Shown here piece after piece: positions 1-8,211 of a stretch of 64,000 bases of DNA. The notes under the pieces are model-generated. The model ran no database searches. It was not told where the DNA came from and worked only from the letters and a program-made list of their open reading frames with translations. Location of the stretch: the NCBI GenBank assembly GCA_027490955.1, contig JAIXXB010000041.1:1-64000 (forward strand). Reading direction: 5' to 3'. The position numbers and the translations under genes were made by a program. This DNA is from Rhodobacter sp. GTDB lineage: Bacteria > Pseudomonadota > Alphaproteobacteria > Rhodobacterales > Rhodobacteraceae. How positions within the stretch are numbered: position 1 is the first letter of the stretch; the number at the start of each line of letters is the position of its first letter.

Positions 1-41
1 CGCGCCATTTGTTCGTCCGTAAGCCAGTAAAGATCACTCAT
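1..41 (-). mobile_element. IS5-family transposase, N-terminus only (cut by window edge)
   Basis: Reading leftward from an ATG at 39-41, the translation begins MSDLYWLTDEQMAR and runs off the window edge. That opening resembles the start of IS5-family transposases common in Rhodobacteraceae (family recognition from memory). Only 13 codons are visible, so neither the DDE residues nor the far inverted repeat can be seen. The IS end should lie somewhere between about 42 and 70, but I could not identify a terminal inverted repeat or a target duplication. To the right lies a decayed BRCT-domain fragment that the insertion may have truncated. Confidence 0.7.
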
Positions 42-70
42 TTGACACCCCCAAGGTGACACAAATGAAT

Positions 71-302
71 CAGTGAAAACTGGCCATGACAAGAACTTTA
101 ATGGGTTCTGACCCTAGGTTTTGAAGTTCTGGATGGCGTTAGTAAGAAATGCAACTTATTGGTTACTGGTGAACTCGATGAGGCACAATTAGTAGAGGGC
201 GAAACAAAGTCTAGCAAGTGGAGGAAAGCAGAAGAGATGATTGCGGGTGGAATGGATATTCGCATCATTAGCCCCAGGGATTTTGAGGCGCTTTTCAAAT
301 AA
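71..302 (+). pseudogene. BRCT-domain protein remnant (stop codon and frameshift)
   Basis: The last open stretch, from about 101 to the TAA at 300-302, reads LGFEVLDGVSKKCNLLVTGE and ends in IISPRDFEALFK. That is the pattern of the second half of a BRCT domain (LG.xV...VSKK.xLLV...IIS...F..L). Upstream, in another frame, 77-97 encodes KLAMTRT, matching the GxLxxMTR part of the same domain, but with TGA at 74-76 where Gly is expected. The two halves are out of frame with each other. BRCT domains like this occur in NAD-dependent ligases and exonuclease-like DNA-repair proteins. No intact start remains, and the parent gene cannot be named. An IS start lies immediately to the left. Confidence 0.65.
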
Positions 303-326
303 TAGCGAATTATTCGGGCTTAACGC

Positions 327-2141
327 TTACCCCGCCTTCTCCTCCAGCGCCATCCATTCTTCCTCAAGCGCCTGAAGGGCCGCTTGCAGTTTGGCCACCA
401 TCTCAGAGGTTTTGCCAAACTTTACAGGATCGCGGGTGAACAAGGCGGGGTCTTCCAAAAGGGTGGACAGTTTGGCCAATTCCGCCTCGCCCTTGGTGAT
501 CAGGTCTGGCAGGGTTTCAAGGCGCTTGGCCTCGGTGAAGGTCAGCTTCGATTTGGGCTTAACAGGCGGCGGGGCAGATGTGGGGGCAGCCGGTTTCTTG
601 GCGGCATTGTCAAAGGTTTCTGTATCAAACCCGACAACCCTTTGCCGCGCATAATCGCTCCACCCGCCCGGAAAGGCGGTGGCGCGGCCCTGCCCTTCCA
701 GCGCGATTGTCGTCGTGGCAATGCGGTCAATAAAATCGCGGTCGTGCGACACCAGCAGCACTGTGCCGTCATAGTCAGACAAGATATCTTGCAACAGGTC
801 CAACGTTTCCACGTCCAGATCATTCGTCGGCTCGTCCAGCACCAAAAGGTTCGATGGCAGGGCCATCAATTTCGCCAACAGCAGCCGCGCCTTTTCGCCG
901 CCCGAGAGGGATTTGACAGGCGCGCGGGCTTGGGATTCGTCAAACAGGAAATCTTTAAGGTAAGCGACCACATGTTTGGGCCGCCCGCGCACCATCACCT
1001 GATCGGATGCGCCAGAGACGGCCATCAGCGGATCGCCCACCAGATTGTCCCACAGCGATGCCTCGCCATCCAGCCGCGCGCGGGCTTGGTCGAACACCGC
1101 GATGTCAAGGTTGGTGCCCAGTGTCACAGTGCCAGAATCGGGGGCGATTTGGCCTAGCAGCAATTTCAAAAGGCTGGTCTTGCCCACGCCATTGGGGCCG
1201 ACAAAGGCCACGCGGTCGCCGCGCAGCACGCGCAGATCAAAGTTTTTCACAATTGGCCTTGCGCCAAAGGCCAGCGAGATATTGATGGCCTCGATCACCT
1301 TTTTGCCCGATGTCTGGCCCGATTCAATTTCCAGCATCGCCGTGCCTTGGCGGCGAATCTGCGCCGCGCGTTCGGCGCGCAATTCGGCCAGCGCACGCAC
1401 GCGGCCTTGGTTGCGTTTGCGGCGGGCAGAGATGCCCTCCACGGCCCATTTCGCCTCGGCCTTGATTTTGCGGTCTAGCTTGTGGCGCGCCTCATCCTCT
1501 TCGGCCCAAATGGTTTCGCGCCATTCCTCGAACCCGTCAAAGCCAGATTCGCGGCGGCGCACCATCCCGCGATCCACCCACAGGGTTTGGCGGGTAAGCT
1601 TGCGCAAAAACGCGCGGTCGTGAGAAATCAGCACAAAGGCCGCGCGGGTGGTGGACAGCTCCTCCTCAAGCCATTCAATCGCTTGAATGTCCAGATGGTT
1701 GGTCGGCTCGTCCAGCAGCATCAATTCGGGCGCTTCGGCCATCAGTTTGGCCAGCGCAGCGCGGCGACGCTCGCCGCCCGAAGCGGTGGCGATGGGCGTG
1801 TCGGGGTTAAACTTTAGCCCATCGGCCAGCATCGGGATTTTGTAGTAATCCTCATCGGCAAGACGGCTTTGCGCGAATGCGCCCAGCGTGGCAAAGCCCG
1901 CCAGATCGGGGTCTTGCTCCATATAGCCGACAGTCACACCCGGCGGGATCGAGCGCAGGCCCGCATCCGCCTCGACCAGACCTGCCATCACTTTCATCAG
2001 CGTGGATTTGCCCGCACCATTGCGGCCAACAAGGGCGATACGATCGCCTTGCTGCACGGCCAAATCCAGCCCGTCAAACAAAGGATTGCCGCCAAAGGTC
2101 AGCGAGATTTGCGAAAGCTGTAAAAGGGGTGCGCGTGCCAT
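327..2141 (-). CDS. uup: ABC-F family ATPase, Uup type
   Basis: A 604-residue soluble protein with two ABC ATPase domains in tandem and no membrane segments. Walker A motifs are GRNGAGKS (about residues 39-46) and GPNGVGKT in the second half. Signatures are SGGERRR and LSGGEKARL, and Walker B motifs end in DEPTNHLD and DEPTNDLD. The C-terminus (about 540-604) is charged and helical, as in the coiled-coil DNA/ribosome-binding tail of Uup. ABC-F proteins act on the ribosome or, for Uup, on DNA/ribosome-associated processes; the exact role here is inference. The ATG at 2139-2141 gives the first ABC domain its normal length. It reads away from the PemK-like gene, with a hairpin terminator between them. 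Confidence 0.9.
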   Translation of the reverse strand: MARAPLLQLSQISLTFGGNPLFDGLDLAVQQGDRIALVGRNGAGKSTLMKVMAGLVEADAGLRSIPPGVTVGYMEQDPDLAGFATLGAFAQSRLADEDYYKIPMLADGLKFNPDTPIATASGGERRRAALAKLMAEAPELMLLDEPTNHLDIQAIEWLEEELSTTRAAFVLISHDRAFLRKLTRQTLWVDRGMVRRRESGFDGFEEWRETIWAEEDEARHKLDRKIKAEAKWAVEGISARRKRNQGRVRALAELRAERAAQIRRQGTAMLEIESGQTSGKKVIEAINISLAFGARPIVKNFDLRVLRGDRVAFVGPNGVGKTSLLKLLLGQIAPDSGTVTLGTNLDIAVFDQARARLDGEASLWDNLVGDPLMAVSGASDQVMVRGRPKHVVAYLKDFLFDESQARAPVKSLSGGEKARLLLAKLMALPSNLLVLDEPTNDLDVETLDLLQDILSDYDGTVLLVSHDRDFIDRIATTTIALEGQGRATAFPGGWSDYARQRVVGFDTETFDNAAKKPAAPTSAPPPVKPKSKLTFTEAKRLETLPDLITKGEAELAKLSTLLEDPALFTRDPVKFGKTSEMVAKLQAALQALEEEWMALEEKAG

Positions 2142-2194
2142 GCGGGCGGGTTAGCGGCGCGCGCGGCAAAGGTCAACTGCCATCCATAAACAAA

Positions 2195-2220
2195 CAAGGC
2201 CCCGCTTGCGCGGAGCCTTG
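2195..2220 (-). terminator. Probable rho-independent terminator upstream of uup
   Basis: A 10-bp stem (2196-2205 with 2210-2219, one mismatch) closes a 4-base loop. On the minus strand it is followed by TTTGTTTA. It lies between the toxin-like gene and uup, both on the minus strand, so it would end transcripts entering from the toxin side. Confidence 0.5.
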
Positions 2221-2334
2221 CTGACACCAGAGAGGTTTGCAATCACCCAGTTCTGGCGGCCAATCTAGGATTGGACTTAAAGGCTGGAAATCCAGCGACA
2301 CGACTGCGTATCGCAAAGGCGGGCTTTTGTCAAG
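2221..2334 (-). other. Structured spacer, possible small RNA
   Basis: This spacer holds two further perfect short hairpins: CCAATC/GATTGG at 2260-2274 and GCTGG/CCAGC at 2283-2296. Both lie just ahead of the terminator hairpin on the minus strand. No ORF is apparent. I could not fold it into a tRNA (no T-arm GGTTCGA-like sequence) and recognise no RNA family. It could be the structured 3' end of the toxin mRNA or an independent sRNA. Confidence 0.25.
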
Positions 2335-2736
2335 CTAAACTCCCAGTCCGGCACGGACGCACGCGCGCACTTGTGTCATCGTCTCTTCATCCAAAACCCG
2401 AACATCATAAATCCGTTGACCACCTTCCTTGCCTTGAAACAAAAGACGCAATCGATGAAAAGCAACTGTCAGTACAATATCACCCTTAACCCACATCGAG
2501 GGGCTGGAATAGGGATCGGGCAAAGGCGGATCAAGTGTGATTTGCAAATGATGCGGCAAAATAGGATTTGGGGCAACAGTACTTAATGGAACAATTGAGC
2601 ACAGCAGATTTCGACCCGGAATTTTGGGAGAAAGCACAATTGCAGGGCGGCGCTTGACCATTTCAGGTGCGCGAAAGCCCTCGGAAAGGTCAACACGCAG
2701 GATTGTTCCAGGTTGCGGATGGGTCGTTAAATGCAT
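2335..2736 (-). CDS. PemK/MazF-family toxin-like protein, no antitoxin visible
   Basis: A 133-residue protein starting MHLTTHPQPGTILRVDLSEG. The early G-x-[IL] strand, EMVKRRPAIVLSP block and following VPLST strand are the hallmark of the PemK/MazF endoribonuclease fold. The open frame extends far upstream, but that part is antisense to purB. The ATG at 2734-2736 gives the normal family length. The ribosome-binding site is weak. In other systems MazF/PemK cleaves single-stranded mRNA and is paired with a small antitoxin encoded just upstream. Here the 108 bases upstream, shared with purB's promoter region, contain no antitoxin ORF, so this looks like a solitary family member. Activity is unproven. 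Confidence 0.8.
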   Translation of the reverse strand: MHLTTHPQPGTILRVDLSEGFRAPEMVKRRPAIVLSPKIPGRNLLCSIVPLSTVAPNPILPHHLQITLDPPLPDPYSSPSMWVKGDIVLTVAFHRLRLLFQGKEGGQRIYDVRVLDEETMTQVRACVRAGLGV

Positions 2737-2844
2737 CTTTAGATTGTTTATTGGATTTACGATGTAGTCAAGAACAACCCACCTCTCCCATAGCTTGCAC
2801 AAGCCCCCCCTTCCCGCTAAGGCAAGGCCAACAGGAGGTGGCCC

Positions 2845-4149
2845 ATGATCCCACGCTATTCTCGCCCCGATATGGTGGCCATCTGGTCGCCCGAGACCAA
2901 GTTCAAGATTTGGTACGAGATCGAGGCCCATGCCTGCGATGCGCAGGCCGCATTGGGCGTTATTCCAAAGGAAAACGCTGCCGCCGTTTGGAAGGCGCGC
3001 GATGTGGTGTTTGACGTGGCCCGCATTGACGAGATTGAGGCCGTGACCAAACATGACGTGATCGCCTTTCTGACGCATCTGGCCGAACATATCGGCGCAG
3101 AGGATGCGCGCTTTGTCCATCAGGGCATGACCAGCAGCGATGTTTTGGACACCACGCTGAATCTGCAATTGGTGCGGGCGACAGATTTGCTGCTGATCGG
3201 CATGGATAGGGTTTTGGCCGCGCTGAAGGCCCGCGCCTTTGAACATAAGGACACGATCCGTATTGGCCGCAGCCATGGTATCCATGCCGAACCCACCACG
3301 ATGGGCCTGACCTTTGCCCGCTTTTACGCGGAAATGGCGCGGGGGCGCGTGCGGCTGGAACGGGCGCGGGAAGAAATTGCCACAGGGGCGATTTCAGGCG
3401 CAGTCGGCACCTTTGCCAATATCGACCCCGCGGTCGAAGATCATGTCTGCAAAATGCTGGGGCTTGTCCCCGAACCGATTTCCACCCAAGTCATCCCGCG
3501 CGACCGCCATGCGATGTATTTTGCCACGCTGGGGGTGATTGCCTCTAGCATCGAAAACATCGCCATTGAAATCCGCCACATGCAGCGCACCGAGGTTTTA
3601 GAGGCCGAAGAATTCTTCTCTGTGGGCCAAAAAGGCTCTTCCGCGATGCCGCACAAACGCAACCCCGTATTGTCAGAAAATTTAACGGGTCTGGCCCGCC
3701 TTGTGCGCATGTCGGTGATCCCTGCTTTGGAAAATGTGGCCCTGTGGCACGAGCGCGACATTTCGCATTCCTCGGTCGAGCGGGCGATTGGGCCAGACAC
3801 CACCATCACGCTGGATTTCGCGCTGCACCGCCTTGCTGGACTGCTGGAAAAGCTGGTGATTTACCCAGAAAACATGGCCAAAAACATGAACCAATTCCGC
3901 GGCCTTGTGATGAGCCAGCGCGTGCTTTTGGCCCTGACGCAGGCGGGCGTGTCGCGCGAAGATGCCTACCGCCTTGTGCAGCGCTGCGCGATGAAGGTCT
4001 GGGAACAGGGCGCAGATTTCAAAACCGAGCTTTTGGCCGACCCAGAGGTGACCGCCGCCCTAACGCCCGCAGAAATTGCGGAAAAGTTCGATATTGCCTA
4101 TCACACCAAACATGTCGATACGATTTTTGCCCGCGTTTTTGCGCCCTAG
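2845..4149 (+). CDS. purB: Adenylosuccinate lyase
   Basis: A 434-residue member of the fumarase/aspartase superfamily. The motif QGMTSSDVLDT (about 92-102), the SHGIHAEP histidine region and the signature GSSAMPHKRNP (about 263-273) are all intact. PurB cleaves SAICAR to AICAR and adenylosuccinate to AMP, both with release of fumarate, in the cytoplasm during purine synthesis. A strong AGGAGG lies 7 bases ahead of the ATG. Length is normal. The gene faces away from the PemK-like gene, so 2737-2844 must hold two divergent promoters. fliG follows 65 bases downstream on the same strand. Confidence 0.96.
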   Translation: MIPRYSRPDMVAIWSPETKFKIWYEIEAHACDAQAALGVIPKENAAAVWKARDVVFDVARIDEIEAVTKHDVIAFLTHLAEHIGAEDARFVHQGMTSSDVLDTTLNLQLVRATDLLLIGMDRVLAALKARAFEHKDTIRIGRSHGIHAEPTTMGLTFARFYAEMARGRVRLERAREEIATGAISGAVGTFANIDPAVEDHVCKMLGLVPEPISTQVIPRDRHAMYFATLGVIASSIENIAIEIRHMQRTEVLEAEEFFSVGQKGSSAMPHKRNPVLSENLTGLARLVRMSVIPALENVALWHERDISHSSVERAIGPDTTITLDFALHRLAGLLEKLVIYPENMAKNMNQFRGLVMSQRVLLALTQAGVSREDAYRLVQRCAMKVWEQGADFKTELLADPEVTAALTPAEIAEKFDIAYHTKHVDTIFARVFAP

Positions 4150-4214
4150 CTTGGCCCGCTTAGGGCGGTGTTAACCGCGCTGTGCGACTGTGCTTCCAAA
4201 CACAGGGGAATCGC

Positions 4215-5321
4215 ATGACAGATCAGGGTTTTGGGCAGTTCTTGGGGCAGATTGAACCAGCGCAGCGCTTTGCGCCTGCCCCCCTTGCCTCCGCCGCCCC
4301 TGCCGCCCCCGCCCCGCGCAGCCTGACGCGGGCGCAAAAGGCGGCGGTGATTGTGCGGTTTCTGATTTCGGAAGGCAGCAGTATTCCGCTGCAAAGCCTG
4401 CCAGACAAAATGCAGGCAGATTTGACCCAAGCGATGGGCCAGTTGCGCCTGATTGACCGCACCACATTGGCCGAAGTGGTCGAAGAATTTCTAAACGAAT
4501 TGGAACAGGTGGGCCTTGCCTTTCCCGGCGGGTTGGAAGGCGCGCTTGCCGCGATGGACGGGCATTTGGGGCCAAATGCGGTCACCCGTTTGCGGCGCAT
4601 TGCGGGCAAAGCCTCGCATGCCGACCCATGGGATCGGATGGTTGGCCAAGACACGGGCAAAATCCTGCCCTTGATCTTGAACGAAAGCATCGAAGTGGGG
4701 GCGGTGATTTTATCCAAACTGCCCGTGCCAAAGGCGGCCGAACTTTTGGGCAAAATGCCCGGCCCGCGCGCGCAGCGCACCGCCTATGCCGTCAGCCAAA
4801 CCAACAAAATCGACCCCGAGACAGTGCGGCGCATCGGCGCAGCGTTGGTCGCGCAATTGGATGCCGAACCTGCCCGCGCCTTTGACACTGGCCCCGTGCA
4901 GCGCATTGGCGCGATTTTGAACGTGGCCGCCGCCGCCACGCGCGAAGATGTGATGAAAGGGCTAGAGGCGACGGATGCCAGCTTTGCCGAAGAGGTGCGC
5001 CGCGCAATTTTCACCTTTGTGCATATTCCGCGCCGCGTGAACCCGCGCGATATTCCAAAGGTGATCCGCATTGTCGAACAGCCCGTTCTGGTCACCGCCC
5101 TCACCGCCGCTGCCGCCAAACCCGACCTTGCCGATGGGGTCGAGTTTTTCCTTTCGAATATGTCGCAGCGCATGGCCCAAGGCATCCGCGAAGATATGGC
5201 CGCGCGCGGGCGCGTAAAGGAAAAAGATGCAGAAGAGGCGATGAATGCCGTGGTCAACGCGATCCGCGAGCTTGAATCGGGCGGCGAATTGGCCCTGATC
5301 CAAGAGGAGGAGGAAGACTAG
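4215..5321 (+). CDS. fliG: Flagellar motor switch protein FliG
   Basis: A 368-residue protein matching alphaproteobacterial FliG: an N-terminal helical domain after an Ala/Pro-rich stretch (residues 15-35), a middle armadillo-like domain (LSKLPVPKAAELLGKMP, about 165-181) and a C-terminal domain (about 200-345) ending in an acidic EEEED tail. FliG links FliF and FliM and takes torque from the stator. The EHPQ motif of enterobacterial FliG is not present; LNESIEVGA stands there. The in-frame ATG at 4182 lacks a ribosome site; the one at 4215 follows AGGGGAA and is preferred. No other flagellar gene is in the window, so this copy is separate from a main flagellar cluster. Confidence 0.88.
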   Translation: MTDQGFGQFLGQIEPAQRFAPAPLASAAPAAPAPRSLTRAQKAAVIVRFLISEGSSIPLQSLPDKMQADLTQAMGQLRLIDRTTLAEVVEEFLNELEQVGLAFPGGLEGALAAMDGHLGPNAVTRLRRIAGKASHADPWDRMVGQDTGKILPLILNESIEVGAVILSKLPVPKAAELLGKMPGPRAQRTAYAVSQTNKIDPETVRRIGAALVAQLDAEPARAFDTGPVQRIGAILNVAAAATREDVMKGLEATDASFAEEVRRAIFTFVHIPRRVNPRDIPKVIRIVEQPVLVTALTAAAAKPDLADGVEFFLSNMSQRMAQGIREDMAARGRVKEKDAEEAMNAVVNAIRELESGGELALIQEEEED

Positions 5322-5460
5322 CAAAACACGCCCATCCCCGCGCGGGCATCTTTTGGCACCCCCCGCCAAAACCCCAATGCGCCAGCCTTGCTAAAGGTGG
5401 CAGCCGCAATTAGGGTGCGGGTCTGTCCCAGCATTTGCGCGGGCGCAATTGGGAAGATTG

Positions 5461-6411
5461 ATGACCGCGGCCCTACCTGAACCCACGCCTGAACCTGCGC
5501 CACAGGCCACGCCTGTCTTTGCCGTGCCCGCTGGCAAAGCCTTTGCAGGCAGCGGCATTGCCCTGTTCATCGCGGGGGTGTTTTTATTCTCGGCCATGGA
5601 TGCTTTGGCAAAAGATTTGCTCGCCCAATCGCCTGCCTTACAAGTGGTCTGGCTGCGCTATGTGATCCAAGCCCTTGTCATCACGGCCATTTTGGCCCCG
5701 CGCCTGTCGCAGCGCAGCCCCCATGCCATGCCATTGCGCACCGCGCATCCTTGGGGCCATTTCATTCGTGCGGTGTTTCAAGTGGGGGCGACAGGGTTTT
5801 TCTTTGCCTCGCTCACGCATATCGGCCTTGCCGAAGCGACCGCGCTGGCCGATACCAACCCCGTTTTGATCACCCTTGGCGCGGCGCTGTTTTTGGGCGA
5901 AAGACTGACACGGGCGCGCATCTTGGCTGTTGTGATCTCGATGATCGGCGCGCTGATCATCCTGCGGCCTGGATTTGGGGTGTTCACCCCTGCCGCCCTT
6001 TTGCCCATTGGCTGTGCGATTTGCTTTGCGGGCAATGCGCTGATGACGCGGCTTTTGGGGCAGAACGAGCCTGCTTGGACATCGCTGTTTTATGCCGCAT
6101 GGTTTGGCACGGCGATGCTGGCGCTGTCACTGCCCTTTGTCTGGCAACCTTTGCCGATGGATGATCTGTGGCGCTATATCCTGCTGGGGCTGATTGGCAC
6201 GGCCAGCCAAGCGGCGGTGATCATGGCCTTTTCGCGCAGCGAGGCAGGGCTGCTGGCACCTTTTGGCTATTTGGGAATTGTCTTTGCCAGCGTCTGGTCG
6301 ACGCTGATTTACAGCGCGCCGCCCGATGCGCCCACCCTGATCGGTGCCCTTGTGATTATTGGCGCTGGGCTTTATGTCTGGGCCAATGATCGCGCCCGAA
6401 AAACGGTCTAA
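5461..6411 (+). CDS. EamA/DMT-family transporter
   Basis: A 316-residue integral membrane protein of the drug/metabolite transporter superfamily, with about ten predicted membrane spans arranged as two five-span EamA repeats. Repeat landmarks are AMDALAKDLL (first repeat), the ADTNPVLITLGAALFLGE block, and GYLGIVFASVWS near the end of the second. Members export amino acids, nucleosides or metabolites, and the substrate cannot be told from sequence. A Pro/Ala-rich tail of about 25 residues precedes the first span. The ATG at 5461 follows GGGAAG. The acyltransferase gene starts 6 bases downstream, so the two are probably co-transcribed. Confidence 0.85.
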   Translation: MTAALPEPTPEPAPQATPVFAVPAGKAFAGSGIALFIAGVFLFSAMDALAKDLLAQSPALQVVWLRYVIQALVITAILAPRLSQRSPHAMPLRTAHPWGHFIRAVFQVGATGFFFASLTHIGLAEATALADTNPVLITLGAALFLGERLTRARILAVVISMIGALIILRPGFGVFTPAALLPIGCAICFAGNALMTRLLGQNEPAWTSLFYAAWFGTAMLALSLPFVWQPLPMDDLWRYILLGLIGTASQAAVIMAFSRSEAGLLAPFGYLGIVFASVWSTLIYSAPPDAPTLIGALVIIGAGLYVWANDRARKTV

Positions 6412-6417
6412 ACACCC

Positions 6418-7281
6418 ATGGCCTTTGCCCGAAAAGCCCTTGATTTTGCACAAAATATCGCGCTGCGCAGCGCTATTTTTGCCCTGCTTTTGGTGCCCTA
6501 CCGCCTGCGCGTGCGCGCCATGGGGGCTGTGGTGGAAAAGATCGTCTCGCCCTTGGCAGGTTACGGCAAACGGGTGGAAGATAACCTTGCCCTGATCCTG
6601 CCTGATTTGCCAAAATCCGAAGTGGCGCGGCTGAAATCGCGCGTGGTCAATATGGCAGGGCGCACCTTGATGGAGGTCTATTCAGGGGCCCAGTTTAAGG
6701 CACATGTCGCCCAATCGCCGATTCGCGGCGCAGGGATCGAGGCGATTTTGCAGGCGCGCGCGGCGGGGCAAGGGGTGATCCTTGTTTCGGGGCATTTTGG
6801 CAATTACGATGTGCCGCGCGCGGTGCTGTCGGCGCAGGGCCATAGCGTGGGCGCGCTGTATCTGCCCTTTCGCAACCCCTATTTCGATGCGCATTACCGC
6901 GCCACCATCACCGCCATCGGCGCGCCAATTTTCCCGCGCGGGCGCAAAGGCGTGTCCGATATGGTGCGCCATTTGCGCGCGGGCGGCTTGATGGGGCTGC
7001 TCAATGACCAGCGCATCGCCCATGGTGCAGATCTGACCTTTTTCGGCCACCGCGCCAAAACCGCCCTATCGGCGGCGGAAATGGCCCTGAAATACAATTG
7101 CCTGCTGATCCCCGTCTATGGGATACGCCAAGAAGATGGGCTCAGTTTCGAATTGCTGATCGAGGCGCCCATCCCCCATTCCACCCCCGAACGCATGACC
7201 CAAGCGTTGAATGACAGCCTAGAGGCGCAAGTGCGCGCGCATCTAGACCAGTGGTTTTGGGTGCATCGGCGCTGGATGTAG
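6418..7281 (+). CDS. LpxL/HtrB-like lysophospholipid or lipid A acyltransferase
   Basis: A 287-residue protein with one N-terminal hydrophobic segment and the LpxL/HtrB acyltransferase fold. The catalytic HxxxxD motif is seen as SGHFGNYD (about 126-133), followed by the FPRGRKG substrate-binding stretch and LLNDQR further on. The family transfers a secondary acyl chain to lipid A at the inner face of the cytoplasmic membrane; a role in ornithine or other lysolipid acylation is possible. It sits 6 bases behind the EamA transporter. Its stop codon lies within the first unit of a 13-bp tandem repeat. Confidence 0.85.
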   Translation: MAFARKALDFAQNIALRSAIFALLLVPYRLRVRAMGAVVEKIVSPLAGYGKRVEDNLALILPDLPKSEVARLKSRVVNMAGRTLMEVYSGAQFKAHVAQSPIRGAGIEAILQARAAGQGVILVSGHFGNYDVPRAVLSAQGHSVGALYLPFRNPYFDAHYRATITAIGAPIFPRGRKGVSDMVRHLRAGGLMGLLNDQRIAHGADLTFFGHRAKTALSAAEMALKYNCLLIPVYGIRQEDGLSFELLIEAPIPHSTPERMTQALNDSLEAQVRAHLDQWFWVHRRWM

Positions 7282-7314
7282 GCGCTGGATTTAGGCGCTG
7301 GATTTAGGCGCTGG
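7269..7314. repeat. 13-bp tandem repeat, three copies plus a partial
   Basis: GCGCTGGATKTAG is repeated at 7269-7281, 7282-7294 and 7295-7307, then a partial GCGCTGG to 7314. The first copy contains the TAG stop of the acyltransferase gene. The later copies are identical to each other and lie in the short space before the convergent DUF1223 gene. This looks like replication slippage rather than a regulatory site. Confidence 0.85.
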
Positions 7315-7319
7315 CGGCG

Positions 7320-8021
7320 CTATTTCAAAACGGCGCTGGCAACCACTTCGGCAGGGCCTTTGCGCTGAATGATCACAACAACAGGTGCTTCGCCCGCCGC
7401 GCGCGCGCGCATGTTCAACACGCCCTGCCCCGACCAATGGCCCAGATTTTCCCATTGCGTGACGATGTTATGATACGCAATCTCGCGGCCCTCATTTTCG
7501 CCCCGTTCGATCCGCACCGTCGCTTGCGGCCGATAGCGCACCATATCCACCACAAAATCACCCGAAATGGCGCTGCGCGGCGTGGCCGAGATGACCACAT
7601 CCTCCCCACTGCGCATCAAGGTCAAATCCACCAGCGTGCGGGCGGCGGCAATTTCCGCCGCAGCCTCGGCCCCATCATGGCCCTTGACGCGCGCACTGCC
7701 CGCCACAATCATCTGCGGCGTATAGACCATGTTATCTTTGCGCGCCGCCGCATAGCGGCGCTGACGCTTGGTAAATTTTTCTTGGGCGAATGTATCTTGC
7801 CAGCCAATATAATCCCAGTAATCCACATGCAGGGCCAGCGCGATCACCCCCTCTTGCTTTGACAATTCCTTCAGCAGCGCATCGGCAGGCGGGCAGGACG
7901 AACAGCCTTGCGAGGTGAACAATTCAACCAAAACCCCTTGGGTCGAGCTTTGCTGCGCCGATGCGGGCATGGTCAACAGCGCCAGTCCCATCGCCCATGC
8001 AACCTGTCTAAATTGTTTCAT
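7320..8021 (-). CDS. DUF1223 thioredoxin-like secreted protein
   Basis: A 233-residue protein with a signal peptide (MKQFRQVAWAMGLALLTMPASAQ, cleavage after ASA). The mature part opens VLVELFTSQGCSSCPPAD, the CxxC-bearing start of the DUF1223 thioredoxin-like domain, and continues with HVDYWDYIGWQD and YTPQMIV, both typical of the family. It is probably periplasmic and redox-related; no reaction has been assigned to the family that I know of. An in-frame GTG at 8028-8030 is possible, but AGGTG lies 6-10 bases ahead of the ATG at 8019-8021, which is preferred. It converges on the acyltransferase gene. Confidence 0.88.
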   Translation of the reverse strand: MKQFRQVAWAMGLALLTMPASAQQSSTQGVLVELFTSQGCSSCPPADALLKELSKQEGVIALALHVDYWDYIGWQDTFAQEKFTKRQRRYAAARKDNMVYTPQMIVAGSARVKGHDGAEAAAEIAAARTLVDLTLMRSGEDVVISATPRSAISGDFVVDMVRYRPQATVRIERGENEGREIAYHNIVTQWENLGHWSGQGVLNMRARAAGEAPVVVIIQRKGPAEVVASAVLK

Positions 8022-8211
8022 GTCTATCACCTATATTTATGCCCTATTTAGCCCCAAACCCGCGCTTTGGCCAATCAAGGTTTTGCGAGGCCCGCGTGGC
8101 GGCGCAGCTTTTCGCAGGCTATGCCAGATTTTCTGCAAAACGCTCTGGATTTTCGGCATACAATTGCATACAATGGCAGCAACTGGGATCATCCCCTAAT
8201 CGGAGAAGAAA

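Noticed and set aside
2215-2334. A possible tRNA gene in the spacer
   Set aside because: No T-arm GGTTCGA-like sequence, no acceptor-stem pairing and no CCA end could be found.
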